Positions 35,625-44,312 of a DNA stretch of 64,000 bases are shown piece by piece. Location of the stretch: contig JAGGZT010000050.1 in the NCBI GenBank assembly GCA_021161905.1, forward strand, positions 1 through 64,000, written 5' to 3'. The translations under genes and the position numbers were made by a program. The notes under the pieces are model-generated. The model saw only the letters and a list, made by a program, of their open reading frames with translations. It had not been told where the DNA came from and ran no database searches. The stretch comes from Acidobacteriota bacterium. Its GTDB lineage: Bacteria; Acidobacteriota; B3-B38; Guanabaribacteriales; JAGGZT01. Within the stretch, counting starts at the first letter, position 1, and every line of letters starts with the position of its first letter.

Positions 35625-35649
35625 TATCTAATATGTAATATATCAGATA
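35625..35649. promoter_or_regulatory. 25-bp interrupted palindrome, candidate GntR operator
   Basis: The arms TATCT-x-ATAT and ATAT-x-AGATA mirror each other around a five-base centre. It overlaps the -10 box (35637-35642) of the gntR promoter, so a bound regulator would block it, which fits autoregulation. Confidence 0.6.
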
Positions 35650-35666
35650 TCAGAGGGAGGAGTCAA
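35637..35666 (-). promoter_or_regulatory. Sigma-70 promoter of the gntR-activase-glycyl radical enzyme operon
   Basis: Minus strand TTGACT (35666-35661), 18-base spacer, TATATT (35642-35637). Leader of about 35 bases to ATG 35594. Confidence 0.65.
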
Positions 35667-35705
35667 GGGAAAATCTCGCCTCGCCTTCGAAGGAGGTTGA
35701 TATCC

Positions 35706-35733
35706 TTGACAAGCGGAGAAAAATCCCTATTAT
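35706..35733 (+). promoter_or_regulatory. Sigma-70 promoter of the QueD-like gene
   Basis: TTGACA (35706-35711), 16-base spacer, TATTAT (35728-35733). The -35 box is about 40 bp from that of the divergent gntR promoter. Confidence 0.65.
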
Positions 35734-35783
35734 GAAGGGGGTGAAGGATGAAATTGATACCTCCAGGGTGAGAGAGATCACTG

Positions 35784-36155
35784 ATGAAGGGAAAGAAGCT
35801 ATTCCTTTCTGGTTTTTTTTATGCGAGCCACCAGCTTAGACTTCCCGGAGGACGAAAGGAGCCCCTTCACCGCCATCGTTTCAAGATAGAGGCGGTGGTG
35901 GAGAGGGGGAGGGACTCGTTTCCCCTTCCCGAACTTATCCGGGCGTTCGAGGAGAGCATTCGTCCCTTTGACGAGGCAAATGTGAACGAGATCCCCGAGT
36001 TTAAAGAGGAGCTGAACCCCTCCACCGAGAATATGGCTTATTACCTTTTCGGGAGGCTGGAGAGGCTCCTTCCCAAAAACTGCCATCTGAGAAAGGTAAC
36101 CCTCTGGGAGACGGAGGATTCCGCTGCCTCCTACATCGTGGTTGGGGTCTTATAA
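35784..36155 (+). CDS. QueD/6-pyruvoyl-tetrahydropterin-synthase-like protein without the usual Cys
   Basis: 123 residues of the small T-fold pterin synthase type: one zinc His in FYASHQLRL, two more in PLHRHRFKIEAVV, and LNPSTENMAYYLFGRL and VTLWETEDSAASY near the end. The normal catalytic motif C-x3-HGH is here K-E-P-L-H-R-H: Cys is absent and Gly is Arg. It keeps zinc ligands but probably does not do the 6-carboxytetrahydropterin (queuosine) reaction in the usual way. A Glu in place of Cys occurs in PTPS-III types. No other queuosine genes nearby. Confidence 0.75.
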   Translation: MKGKKLFLSGFFYASHQLRLPGGRKEPLHRHRFKIEAVVERGRDSFPLPELIRAFEESIRPFDEANVNEIPEFKEELNPSTENMAYYLFGRLERLLPKNCHLRKVTLWETEDSAASYIVVGVL

Positions 36156-36170
36156 GAGGGAGGTTTTTCG

Positions 36171-37199
36171 ATGTGGTCCTTATGGCTTCAATTTATCATC
36201 TTCTCTGCCATCATCATCTATGCTGGCATAAGGCTTTCTTTCTTGGGGGATAAGATAGCGGAGAAAACAGGTTGGGGGAGGACCTTCATCGGGGTTGCCT
36301 TCCTCGCCCTGGCGACCTCTCTGCCCGAGGTGACCACTTCCCTTGCTGCTGTTTCCATCAGGGCGGTTGATATCGGGGTGGGGAATATCTTGGGGAGCAA
36401 CGCCTTCAACCTGTTGATAGCTGGTTTCGTCCTCCTCCTGGTGAAGAGGTTCTTCGGGACCCCCAAATCCCGGTCGAGTCATCTTCTTTCCGGCTCTTTG
36501 GGGATCCTACTTTGTGCCCTCGTCGGAGGAGCGATCCTCTTTCGCCGTCTCTCTCCGGGAAGCCTCCCCAGTCTTTGGGGAATAGGAGGGGAGTCCTTTA
36601 TTCTGTTTCTGGTCTATCTTTTGGGAATGAGGATGATCTTCCGGGAGGAAAGAAGGATCATTGCCGAGGAGGAGCCCTCCATCCCTTCGGTTACCACCTC
36701 CTCCCTTGCACTATTTTCCTTTTTCGCCCTCTATACCGCTCTCATCCTCTTCTCCGGAATAAGGCTTGCTAAGCTCGGGGATGTAATTGCCACTCATCCC
36801 TTTTCCATTTTGGGGAGGAAGGTCCTTCTTGGGCAGACGGTGGTAGGGCTTTTTCTGATAGCGATAGTTACCTCTCTTCCCGAGCTCGTCGTCTCGATGA
36901 CCTCTCTCAAGATCGGTGCTTACGATATGGCGGTGGGGAACCTTTTAGGGAGCAATATGTTCAACCTGATGATCTTCAGCTTCGCCGATTTCATCTATCC
37001 CCGTTCCTCCCTTTTCGCCTCGGCAAGCCTCGGTAATTTGGGAATAATCGCCCTCATCATCGCGATGACCGCGGTGGTGATGCTCGGTTCTGCCCTCCCC
37101 GGTGAAGAAAGGAGGTTCAAGCTCGAGGGATTGGCTATAATCTCCCTTTATTTTCTGGGGAGTTTTCTTCTGGTGAGGTTAAACCTGGTTATAAGATAA
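36171..37199 (+). CDS. Sodium/calcium exchanger family membrane protein (CaCA, YrbG-like)
   Basis: 342 residues in two inverted halves with about ten membrane segments. The alpha-repeats are FLALATSLPEVTTSLAA with VGNILGSNAFNLLIAG, and IAIVTSLPELVVSMTSL with VGNLLGSNMFNLMIF. These contain the ion-binding acidic residues. It would move Ca2+ or a similar cation against Na+ or H+. It lies 15 bases after the QueD-like gene. Confidence 0.9.
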   Translation: MWSLWLQFIIFSAIIIYAGIRLSFLGDKIAEKTGWGRTFIGVAFLALATSLPEVTTSLAAVSIRAVDIGVGNILGSNAFNLLIAGFVLLLVKRFFGTPKSRSSHLLSGSLGILLCALVGGAILFRRLSPGSLPSLWGIGGESFILFLVYLLGMRMIFREERRIIAEEEPSIPSVTTSSLALFSFFALYTALILFSGIRLAKLGDVIATHPFSILGRKVLLGQTVVGLFLIAIVTSLPELVVSMTSLKIGAYDMAVGNLLGSNMFNLMIFSFADFIYPRSSLFASASLGNLGIIALIIAMTAVVMLGSALPGEERRFKLEGLAIISLYFLGSFLLVRLNLVIR

Positions 37200-37211
37200 G
37201 GAGGAAGGGAT

Positions 37212-37409
37212 ATGGAATGCCCCAATTTGAAGAAGAACCTTGCTCGATGCAACTGCACCTATGAACCCTGTAGCCGTAAGGGAAAGTGTTGTGAATGCCT
37301 TGCTTATCACTTAAGCCATAGGGAGCTTCCCGCCTGCTTCTTCCCTCCGGAGGTGGAGCGGACCTACGATCGCTCAATCGAGCGTTTCCTTTCGCTCAAC
37401 CGAGGATAG
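37212..37409 (+). CDS. DUF6485-type small Cys-rich protein
   Basis: 65 residues with eight Cys: [36 protein letters not shown] recognise this as the short DUF6485 pattern of anaerobes; a metal or Fe-S role is suggested by the Cys spacing but not known. Good ribosome site (AGGAGGAAGG). The last 36 bases overlap the convergent Fe-S protein gene. Confidence 0.75.
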   Translation: MECPNLKKNLARCNCTYEPCSRKGKCCECLAYHLSHRELPACFFPPEVERTYDRSIERFLSLNRG

Positions 37410-38675
37410 GGAGGCGGTCTTTTCTTCCTCGAGGTGTTCCGAGAGGATTTCCACGATATGGCGGACCCTGATCGAGAGACGGTTCCGCATTACCCCTTCC
37501 CTGAGGTAAATGATACACCCGGGGCAGTCGGTTGCCACCACCTCTGCCCCGGATTCTTTTATCTTCTCTATCTTCTTCTGGTTTATCTTGGTCGCCACTT
37601 CGGGGTAGAGGATGCTGAAGAGCCCCCCGAAACCACAACAGAGGTCCGCTCCCTTCATCTCCTTAAATTTCTCCCCCAAGGAGAGGGAAAGGAGCTTCCT
37701 CGGTTCCTCCTCAATCCCCTGAACCTTCTTCAGATGGCAGGGGTCGTGGTAGGTGGTAAGGCTGTCTTTCTCCTTTGGCAGAAAGTGGAATAGCTCCCGG
37801 TGGTGGTAGATGAATTCGGTTATATCCATTACCTTTATCTCCTTCCCCTTTCTGTTCTTGAACTGGTAGTAGTGTTTGAGAGCACCACCGCAGGTAGCGC
37901 AGGCGGTAACGATCGTTTCCACATCGGTTTTCTCAAAGGCGGAGATGTTTTTTTGAGCGAGTTTATTGGCGAGTTTGCTCATCCCAGAGTAAGAAGCAGG
38001 AAGACCACAGCATACCTGATCCCTCGGCACCACCACGGTGAACCCCGCTTTGGTGAGGAGGGCGATCGTCTTTTCCCCCACCTCAGGAAGGAGATAGTTG
38101 GTAGCACAGCCGACGAAGAAACCTATCTTGCCCCGTATCTTTCCTTCCCCTTCGTTTTCGCCCTGATATCGGGGAATGAAGAACCGGGAAGCGATGGGAG
38201 GAAATATCTTATGATAGCGAAGAAAGGGTATGGGGAAACGGAGCCTGAGTCCGCTTTCTTTAGGGATCTTCCTCAGGAATATCTTCTGAAGGATCCTTCC
38301 GAGAGAGAATAGAAACCGTTGCCATAAAGCTGGGTGAAATGCGGAGAGGATGAGTCTTCTCGTAAGCGGCACCCCGAAGGTATCGGAAAGCTCCTTCCTC
38401 GCGGGAAGCATTATACGGAGGTAATCGACGCTCATCGGGCAGTTCGCCTGGCAGGTACCGCAGAGAAGACAGAGGGAGAGAACCTTCAACAGCTCCTTTC
38501 TCTCCGGAATCTCGCCCGCCACCTTCTTTTCCACCAAGGCGAGCTTTCCCCGGGCGACTGCCGGTTCTACCCGAAGCACATCGAACACAGGGCACACGCT
38601 TCGGCACAAACCGCACTTAACACAGCGAAAAAGGACATCCTCCGGTAGTGCTTCAAGATGGTATTCGGGATACAT
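37374..38675 (-). CDS. GlcF/HdrD-like (Fe-S)-binding oxidoreductase subunit
   Basis: 433 residues. Two 4Fe-4S motifs at the N-terminus ([12 protein letters not shown] and [12 protein letters not shown]), then two CCG domains ([10 protein letters not shown] with [11 protein letters not shown], and [11 protein letters not shown] with [10 protein letters not shown]). This is the electron-transfer subunit of glycolate or lactate dehydrogenases and of heterodisulfide-reductase-like complexes. No FAD subunit is adjacent, so the partner is unknown. Confidence 0.9.
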   Translation of the reverse strand: MYPEYHLEALPEDVLFRCVKCGLCRSVCPVFDVLRVEPAVARGKLALVEKKVAGEIPERKELLKVLSLCLLCGTCQANCPMSVDYLRIMLPARKELSDTFGVPLTRRLILSAFHPALWQRFLFSLGRILQKIFLRKIPKESGLRLRFPIPFLRYHKIFPPIASRFFIPRYQGENEGEGKIRGKIGFFVGCATNYLLPEVGEKTIALLTKAGFTVVVPRDQVCCGLPASYSGMSKLANKLAQKNISAFEKTDVETIVTACATCGGALKHYYQFKNRKGKEIKVMDITEFIYHHRELFHFLPKEKDSLTTYHDPCHLKKVQGIEEEPRKLLSLSLGEKFKEMKGADLCCGFGGLFSILYPEVATKINQKKIEKIKESGAEVVATDCPGCIIYLREGVMRNRLSIRVRHIVEILSEHLEEEKTASLSSVERKETLD

Positions 38676-38688
38676 CGTTTCTCCTATT

Positions 38689-39006
38689 TCAGATCAGGGT
38701 TTGTTCGATCCAATCGAGGTAATCGGCTGAGCCCTCGCTTATCTCGATCGCCACCACCTCAGGACATTCGTAGGAGTGGAGGGATTTTATCCTTTCTTCC
38801 ACCCGGCTTACCAGGTTTTCCTTCGTCTTTATGAGGAGAAGCGTCTCCCCACTTTTCTCTATCTTCCCCTGCCACCAGTAGCGAGATCGGATCTTGGGGA
38901 TGATGTTGACGCAGGCAGCGATCCTATCCTCAAGGAGGGCGTTTGCTATTTTCTCAGCTTCTTTCTCCGTCTCGGTGGTGGTAAATATGATAACCTTCTT
39001 TTCCAT
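38689..39006 (-). CDS. cutA: Divalent-cation tolerance protein CutA
   Basis: 105 residues with the conserved CVNIIPKIRSRYWWQGKIE, ETLLLIKTKE and the end YECPEVVAIEI of the trimeric CutA family. It lies 13 bases before the GlcF-like gene on the same strand. Confidence 0.95.
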   Translation of the reverse strand: MEKKVIIFTTTETEKEAEKIANALLEDRIAACVNIIPKIRSRYWWQGKIEKSGETLLLIKTKENLVSRVEERIKSLHSYECPEVVAIEISEGSADYLDWIEQTLI

Positions 39007-39080
39007 CCTCTCATCTCCCCCATCTTTAAGCCCTTTATGATAGATTATTTCCCTTCTTATTGCAATAAGGGCAAATTTCC

Positions 39081-39110
39081 TTGGTAGTTTACTCCTTCTT
39101 ATGGTATAGT
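39081..39110 (+). promoter_or_regulatory. Probable sigma-70 promoter of the phosphohexomutase-eno-ftsB operon
   Basis: TTGGTA (39081-39086), 18-base spacer, TATAGT (39105-39110); leader about 37 bases to ATG 39154. Confidence 0.5.
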
Positions 39111-39153
39111 ATTAAATCAAAAGAGCTTCGCCCTATTTAGTTAAGGAGGGTAA

Positions 39154-40560
39154 ATGATAAGGTTCGGTACCTCCGGCTGGCGAGGGATAATTGGGGAGGA
39201 GTTTACCTTCCACAACCTCCGCCTTCTGTGTCAGGCTATTGCCAATATATTGAGAGCGGACGGGAATTCAGAAAAAGGGGTGGTGATCGGTTATGATACC
39301 CGCTTTCTATCGGAAAGGTTTGCCCAGGAAGCGGCTAAGATATTTACCTTCAATCGGGTAAAGACCTATCTTACCCGTCGGGATGTGCCAACACCAGCCC
39401 TTTCCTACGAGGTGAGGAAGAGGGAGACGGCGCTTGGCTTGAACATCACTGCTTCCCACAATCCTCCGGAATACAACGGGGTGAAGCTCTTTACCGGCAA
39501 CGGTGCCACTGCCCTTCCCGAATTCACCGACCGGGTAGAAGAGGAGGTGGTGCGGGTGGCAAAGGAGGGGATACGGAGCGAGTACTATCTGAGCGAGTAT
39601 TACCTCGAGGAGATAGACCCGAGGGAGGAATATCTCTCCCTTCTTTCTGAGCGGGTGGACCTCGAACTAATAAGGAAATCGGGTTTGAAGATAGCCCTCG
39701 ATCTCCTTTATGGAACGGCGCGGGAGTATCTCGATGAACTTCTACTTGAGGCTGGTTGCCCCCTCGAGGTGCTTCATAACTTCCGTGATCCCTACTTCGG
39801 GGGATATAGCCCGGAGTCGAAGAAGGAGAACCTTCTTGAGCTGAGGAAGGTACTTCGGGAGAGGGATTGTCAGCTTGGGCTTGCCACCGATGCCGATTCC
39901 GATCGCTTCGGGGTGCTCGATGAGGGTGGGGATTACATTGCCCCAAACTACATTCTTGCCCTCCTCTTTCGTTATCTTCTTAAATCGAGGAAGATGAAAG
40001 GGGGAGTGGCGCGGAGTGTAGCTACCACCCACCTGATCGATGCCATTGCTGAGAGGAGCGAGATTGAGGTCTATGAGACCCCGGTCGGCTTCAAGTATAT
40101 TGGAGAGCTCATCCTCGAGGATAAGATAATCCTTGGGGGAGAAGAGAGTGCTGGCCTTTCCATAAAGGGGCATATCCCGGAGAAGGATGGGATATTGGCT
40201 TGCCTCTTGGTGGCGGAGATGGCTTCTTATTACAAGAAGAAGCTCCTTCATCTCCTGGAGGATATCTATCGGGAAGTGGGAAGGAGGTTCTTCCAGCGAA
40301 AGGTTCAGATAAGTTCTGCTTCCCATCTGGAGAAGAAGGTGAAGGAGAGGATGTCATCACCCCCTTCTGAGTTTGCCCGGAGGAAGGTGGTCAAGGTGAG
40401 CGATGTGGATGGTCTTAAACTCGTCTTCGAGGATGGGAGCTGGTTTCTTATCCGCTTTTCCGGTACCGAGCCGGTGATCCGCCTCTATGCAGAGGGGGAG
40501 ACGCCGGACAAGGTCGATGAACTCATAGATTTTGGAAGGAGATATTTCCTTGAGGCTTAG
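39154..40560 (+). CDS. Phosphoglucomutase/phosphomannomutase family protein
   Basis: 468 residues with the four alpha-D-phosphohexomutase parts. The phosphoserine loop is TASHNPPEYNGVKLF, the metal loop DADSDRFGV, the sugar loop GGEESAGLSI and the phosphate-binding loop RFSGTEPVIRLYAE. It interconverts sugar 1- and 6-phosphates; the GGEESAG type is typical of phosphoglucomutases. Ribosome site GGAGGG; eno follows after 18 bases. Confidence 0.93.
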   Translation: MIRFGTSGWRGIIGEEFTFHNLRLLCQAIANILRADGNSEKGVVIGYDTRFLSERFAQEAAKIFTFNRVKTYLTRRDVPTPALSYEVRKRETALGLNITASHNPPEYNGVKLFTGNGATALPEFTDRVEEEVVRVAKEGIRSEYYLSEYYLEEIDPREEYLSLLSERVDLELIRKSGLKIALDLLYGTAREYLDELLLEAGCPLEVLHNFRDPYFGGYSPESKKENLLELRKVLRERDCQLGLATDADSDRFGVLDEGGDYIAPNYILALLFRYLLKSRKMKGGVARSVATTHLIDAIAERSEIEVYETPVGFKYIGELILEDKIILGGEESAGLSIKGHIPEKDGILACLLVAEMASYYKKKLLHLLEDIYREVGRRFFQRKVQISSASHLEKKVKERMSSPPSEFARRKVVKVSDVDGLKLVFEDGSWFLIRFSGTEPVIRLYAEGETPDKVDELIDFGRRYFLEA

Positions 40561-41877
<1,317 letters not shown>

Positions 41878-41907
41878 ACTGAGGAAGGTAATTAGGGTGA
41901 TAATGGG

Positions 41908-42279
41908 GTGAGGCGGATCCTTTACATCCTTCTCGGGGCTATGGTGATAGGCCTTATCCTCCTCTCCATCGCCGGGGACAGGGGGCTGGTGGAACTTTCC
42001 CGAAGGAGGATAATCGTTTCTCAGCTCGAACGGGAGATAGAGCAGTTGCGAGTTGAGAACGCCAGGCTTTCCCGCGAGGTGGAAGCATTAAGAAGCGATT
42101 GGAGTTATCTTGAGAAGCTCGCCCGTGAAGAACTCGAGATGATAAAGCCAGGAGAGGTACTCCTTCTTCTTCCTTCGGATAGCAACCTCCCCTCAAAAGG
42201 GGGAAAGCGATTAGTCCTTCCTCGCGGAGATGAAGAGCCCCATTACCCCGATGTGAGAAAGCGCCCCGGCAAAAAGTAG
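41908..42279 (+). CDS. ftsB: FtsB/DivIC-like cell-division protein
   Basis: 123 residues. One N-terminal membrane segment (ILYILLGAMVIGLILLSIAG) is followed by a coiled coil (about 35-70, LEREIEQLRVENARLSREVE) and the FtsB-type ending AREELEMIKPGEVLLLLP. GTG start at 41908, 30 bases after eno; eno-ftsB order is widespread. The last 69 bases overlap the convergent gene at 42211. Confidence 0.88.
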   Translation: MRRILYILLGAMVIGLILLSIAGDRGLVELSRRRIIVSQLEREIEQLRVENARLSREVEALRSDWSYLEKLAREELEMIKPGEVLLLLPSDSNLPSKGGKRLVLPRGDEEPHYPDVRKRPGKK

Positions 42280-43545
42280 TGCCTCGAATTGCCTATTCAA
42301 TACCGACCCCACAAAAAGGACGAAGAGTCTCAAATCCCTTTTTATGAGTTTGGCGATGAGGCCTCGGTTCGGTTGTGGCTTGTGGTAGCGGAGAGCGAAC
42401 TCCTTTTTGGCGTAGCTCGGCATAATGAAGCCGATTCCCGCTATCGTTCCCAAGATCCAGGGGACGCTACCAGAAGCTGCCTGCCAGGCACTGTAGGTGA
42501 TCCCTAAGGCGATTACGATGTCGGCATAACGGTCGGTGACCGTATCGAACCATCCGCCGAAGGGACTGCATTTGAAGGTGAGCCGAGCCACCTCCCCATC
42601 GCAGCCATCAAGCACCGAGGCGAATTGGATCAGGATACCGGCAAGAAAGATGTAGGAATAACTGCTCTTAGCGAAGAGGAAACCGCCTATGATACAAAGG
42701 AGGAAGCTCGTTACCGTTATCAGATTGGGCAGTATCCCCCAGTCGGCGAGATAAGAGGAGAGAAAGCGGGATAAACGGCGATTGAGATATTGGGAGACAA
42801 AGCCATCCTCGTCCTTGGAGCTAATATGGGAAAGAAGTATCCTTTTTGCCTTTTTAAGATCTTCTTTCGTATCTACATCCTGCCAGAATAGCCCCTCGGT
42901 GGGGATGAAGAACATATTTCCTCGCTCAACGAGCTTCCTTATCCCCCCGGTAAGGGTGTAATCTCCCTCCTTGGCAGAGGCGCGGAGGGCGGGGAATAGG
43001 GTGGGGAAGCAGAAAAAGGCGCCGGTGTCGAGCCCATCAAATGAGGAGAGCTCCTTTCCGATAGCCACCAGCCGTTCCCCCTCAATCCGTACCTTGGTCG
43101 CCTCTTCCGTATCCTTTTCCTTATCCCAATTGAGGTCCACGGCGAGGAGGCAGCCATTCCTTAACCTTTTACCCTGAGCTATGAGCTTCTTCAGGATGTC
43201 CGGAGCAACTATATGATCACTCATAAGGAGGAGGAAAGGCTCATCCTCTTTTAGGTAGGGGGAAACTGCCAAGGCGGAGCTCCCGTTGCCCAGGGTCCAA
43301 TCATTGTTCTCCACCACCCGGATGGTGAGGCGATATCTCCTTTCCAGCTTCCGGAGGTATGAGGTCATTATCTTCTTCTTATACCCCACCACCACGAGGA
43401 ATTCGGTGACCCCTGCCTCGCGAGCGGAGAGGATTGCCCGTTCGATAAGGGTTAAGCCGAGAAGTTTGGTGAGCGGTTTCGGGGCGTTCCCGATGTGCGG
43501 TTTTATCCTTCTTCCTTCCCCAGCTGCGAGAATTACCGCCTTCAC
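42211..43545 (-). CDS. Bifunctional inositol-1-phosphate cytidylyltransferase/CDP-alcohol phosphatidyltransferase-like protein
   Basis: 444 residues in two domains. The N-terminal nucleotidyltransferase (~1-235) has MKAVILAAGEGRRIKPHIG, PKPLTKLLG and LLLMSDHI. The C-terminal membrane domain (~260-444) has the CDP-alcohol motif DGCDGEVAR followed by GGWFDTVTDRYAD. The same fusion makes di-myo-inositol-phosphate phosphate in hyperthermophiles (IPCT/DIPPS of Archaeoglobus), and related fusions make inositol phospholipids. Which product is made here is not shown, and no inositol-1-phosphate synthase is in the window. Confidence 0.85.
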   Translation of the reverse strand: MKAVILAAGEGRRIKPHIGNAPKPLTKLLGLTLIERAILSAREAGVTEFLVVVGYKKKIMTSYLRKLERRYRLTIRVVENNDWTLGNGSSALAVSPYLKEDEPFLLLMSDHIVAPDILKKLIAQGKRLRNGCLLAVDLNWDKEKDTEEATKVRIEGERLVAIGKELSSFDGLDTGAFFCFPTLFPALRASAKEGDYTLTGGIRKLVERGNMFFIPTEGLFWQDVDTKEDLKKAKRILLSHISSKDEDGFVSQYLNRRLSRFLSSYLADWGILPNLITVTSFLLCIIGGFLFAKSSYSYIFLAGILIQFASVLDGCDGEVARLTFKCSPFGGWFDTVTDRYADIVIALGITYSAWQAASGSVPWILGTIAGIGFIMPSYAKKEFALRYHKPQPNRGLIAKLIKRDLRLFVLFVGSVLNRQFEALLFAGALSHIGVMGLFISARKD

Positions 43546-43644
43546 CTTATCCCCCTTTGTTGTTTGTTAGATAGATTTGATAAGGTTATAGCTTAAAATT
43601 GCTCCTCCCGGGGCTTGAACGCTCCCCTTTTGCTAAGGAAGAGA

Positions 43645-43721
43645 TGGCGTCCCCAAGGGGATTTGAACCCCTGTTGCCGGCTTGAAAGGCCGGTGTCCTA
43701 ACCTGGCTAGACGATGGGGAC
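43645..43721 (-). tRNA. tRNA-Glu (anticodon TTC)
   Basis: Complete cloverleaf: acceptor GTCCCCA/TGGGGAC, anticodon arm CCGGC-CTTTCAA-GCCGG with TTC, T arm AGGGG-TTCAAAT-CCCCT, and an encoded CCA (43645-43647). Confidence 0.95.
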
Positions 43722-43827
43722 GCTTTAGTTATAAAAAACAAGCGCCTTTTTTATATTAAGGTTTCTTCCAAAAACTTCAACCCCTTTTTGAAAGGAAGAA
43801 ACCTCAGGAGAAGAATGAGAATAATTA

Positions 43828-43903
43828 TGGTGAGCCGTGCTGGATTCGAACCAGCGACCCTCTGCTTAAAAGGCAGATGCTCTACCTGCTGAGCTAACGG
43901 CTC
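43828..43903 (-). tRNA. tRNA-Lys (anticodon TTT)
   Basis: Complete cloverleaf: acceptor GAGCCGT/ACGGCTC, D arm with AGCTC-AGCAGGTA-GAGC, anticodon arm TCTGC-CTTTTAA-GCAGA with TTT, T arm CTGG-TTCGAAT-CCAG, and an encoded CCA (43828-43830). Confidence 0.96.
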
Positions 43904-44279
43904 ACCACTTGTATTTTAGGTTCAATCCTTATTTATGTCAAGGAAAATGGGTTTAGGGTTTTAGTAAGGGGTCGGGGTGATATTTTTCAAAATAGCATAA
44001 TGCAGGGACAGCCGCAAACGGCCTGTCCGTTTCTCATCTTTTGGCTGCCTCCTTCCCTGTTAGCGGAATTAATCTAAAATCAGTAAGAAGATAGCCTCGC
44101 ATCTCCAAGAAAATTTCCGAACCGGATCAGGCGATTTTTTAATTTTTTTTTCTTGACATACCTTAAAATTGAGGCTGATAGTATAAGTATAATATTTTCC
44201 AGAAGGAGCAGGAAGTAATATTATTATACTAGTTGAAGTAAGGGAGAGATTAACTAACTAGTTTTGGAAGGAGGGATTT
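43904..44279. other. Non-coding AT-rich stretch between tRNA-Lys and the Cys-rich protein gene
   Basis: No gene seen. A hairpin (GGACAG/CTGTCC, 44007-44029) is followed by an AT-rich tract with TTGACA at 44153 and several TATAAG/TATAAT boxes near 44182-44193; spacing to TTGACA is too long (23 or more) for a normal promoter. An inverted repeat ACTAGTT/AACTAGT is near 44229-44262. A strong ribosome site GGAAGGAGGG (44266-44275) ends the region. Confidence 0.5.
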
Positions 44280-44312
44280 AAGAGGTGGAAATTAAAGCTC
44301 TTAGTAGTAGGT

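Noticed and set aside
35749-35772. A seven-codon open frame in the leader of the QueD-like gene
   Set aside because: Too short, and no regulatory codon pattern; likely chance.
44007-44029. Hairpin GGACAG/CTGTCC between tRNA-Lys and the Cys-rich gene
   Set aside because: No T run follows on either strand, no second copy was seen in the window, so neither a terminator nor a repeat family is supported.
44153-44193. TTGACA plus TATAAT as promoter for the Cys-rich gene
   Set aside because: The spacing is 23 bases or more to the good -10 boxes; the 17-base partner TGATAG is poor. A promoter probably exists here but cannot be fixed.
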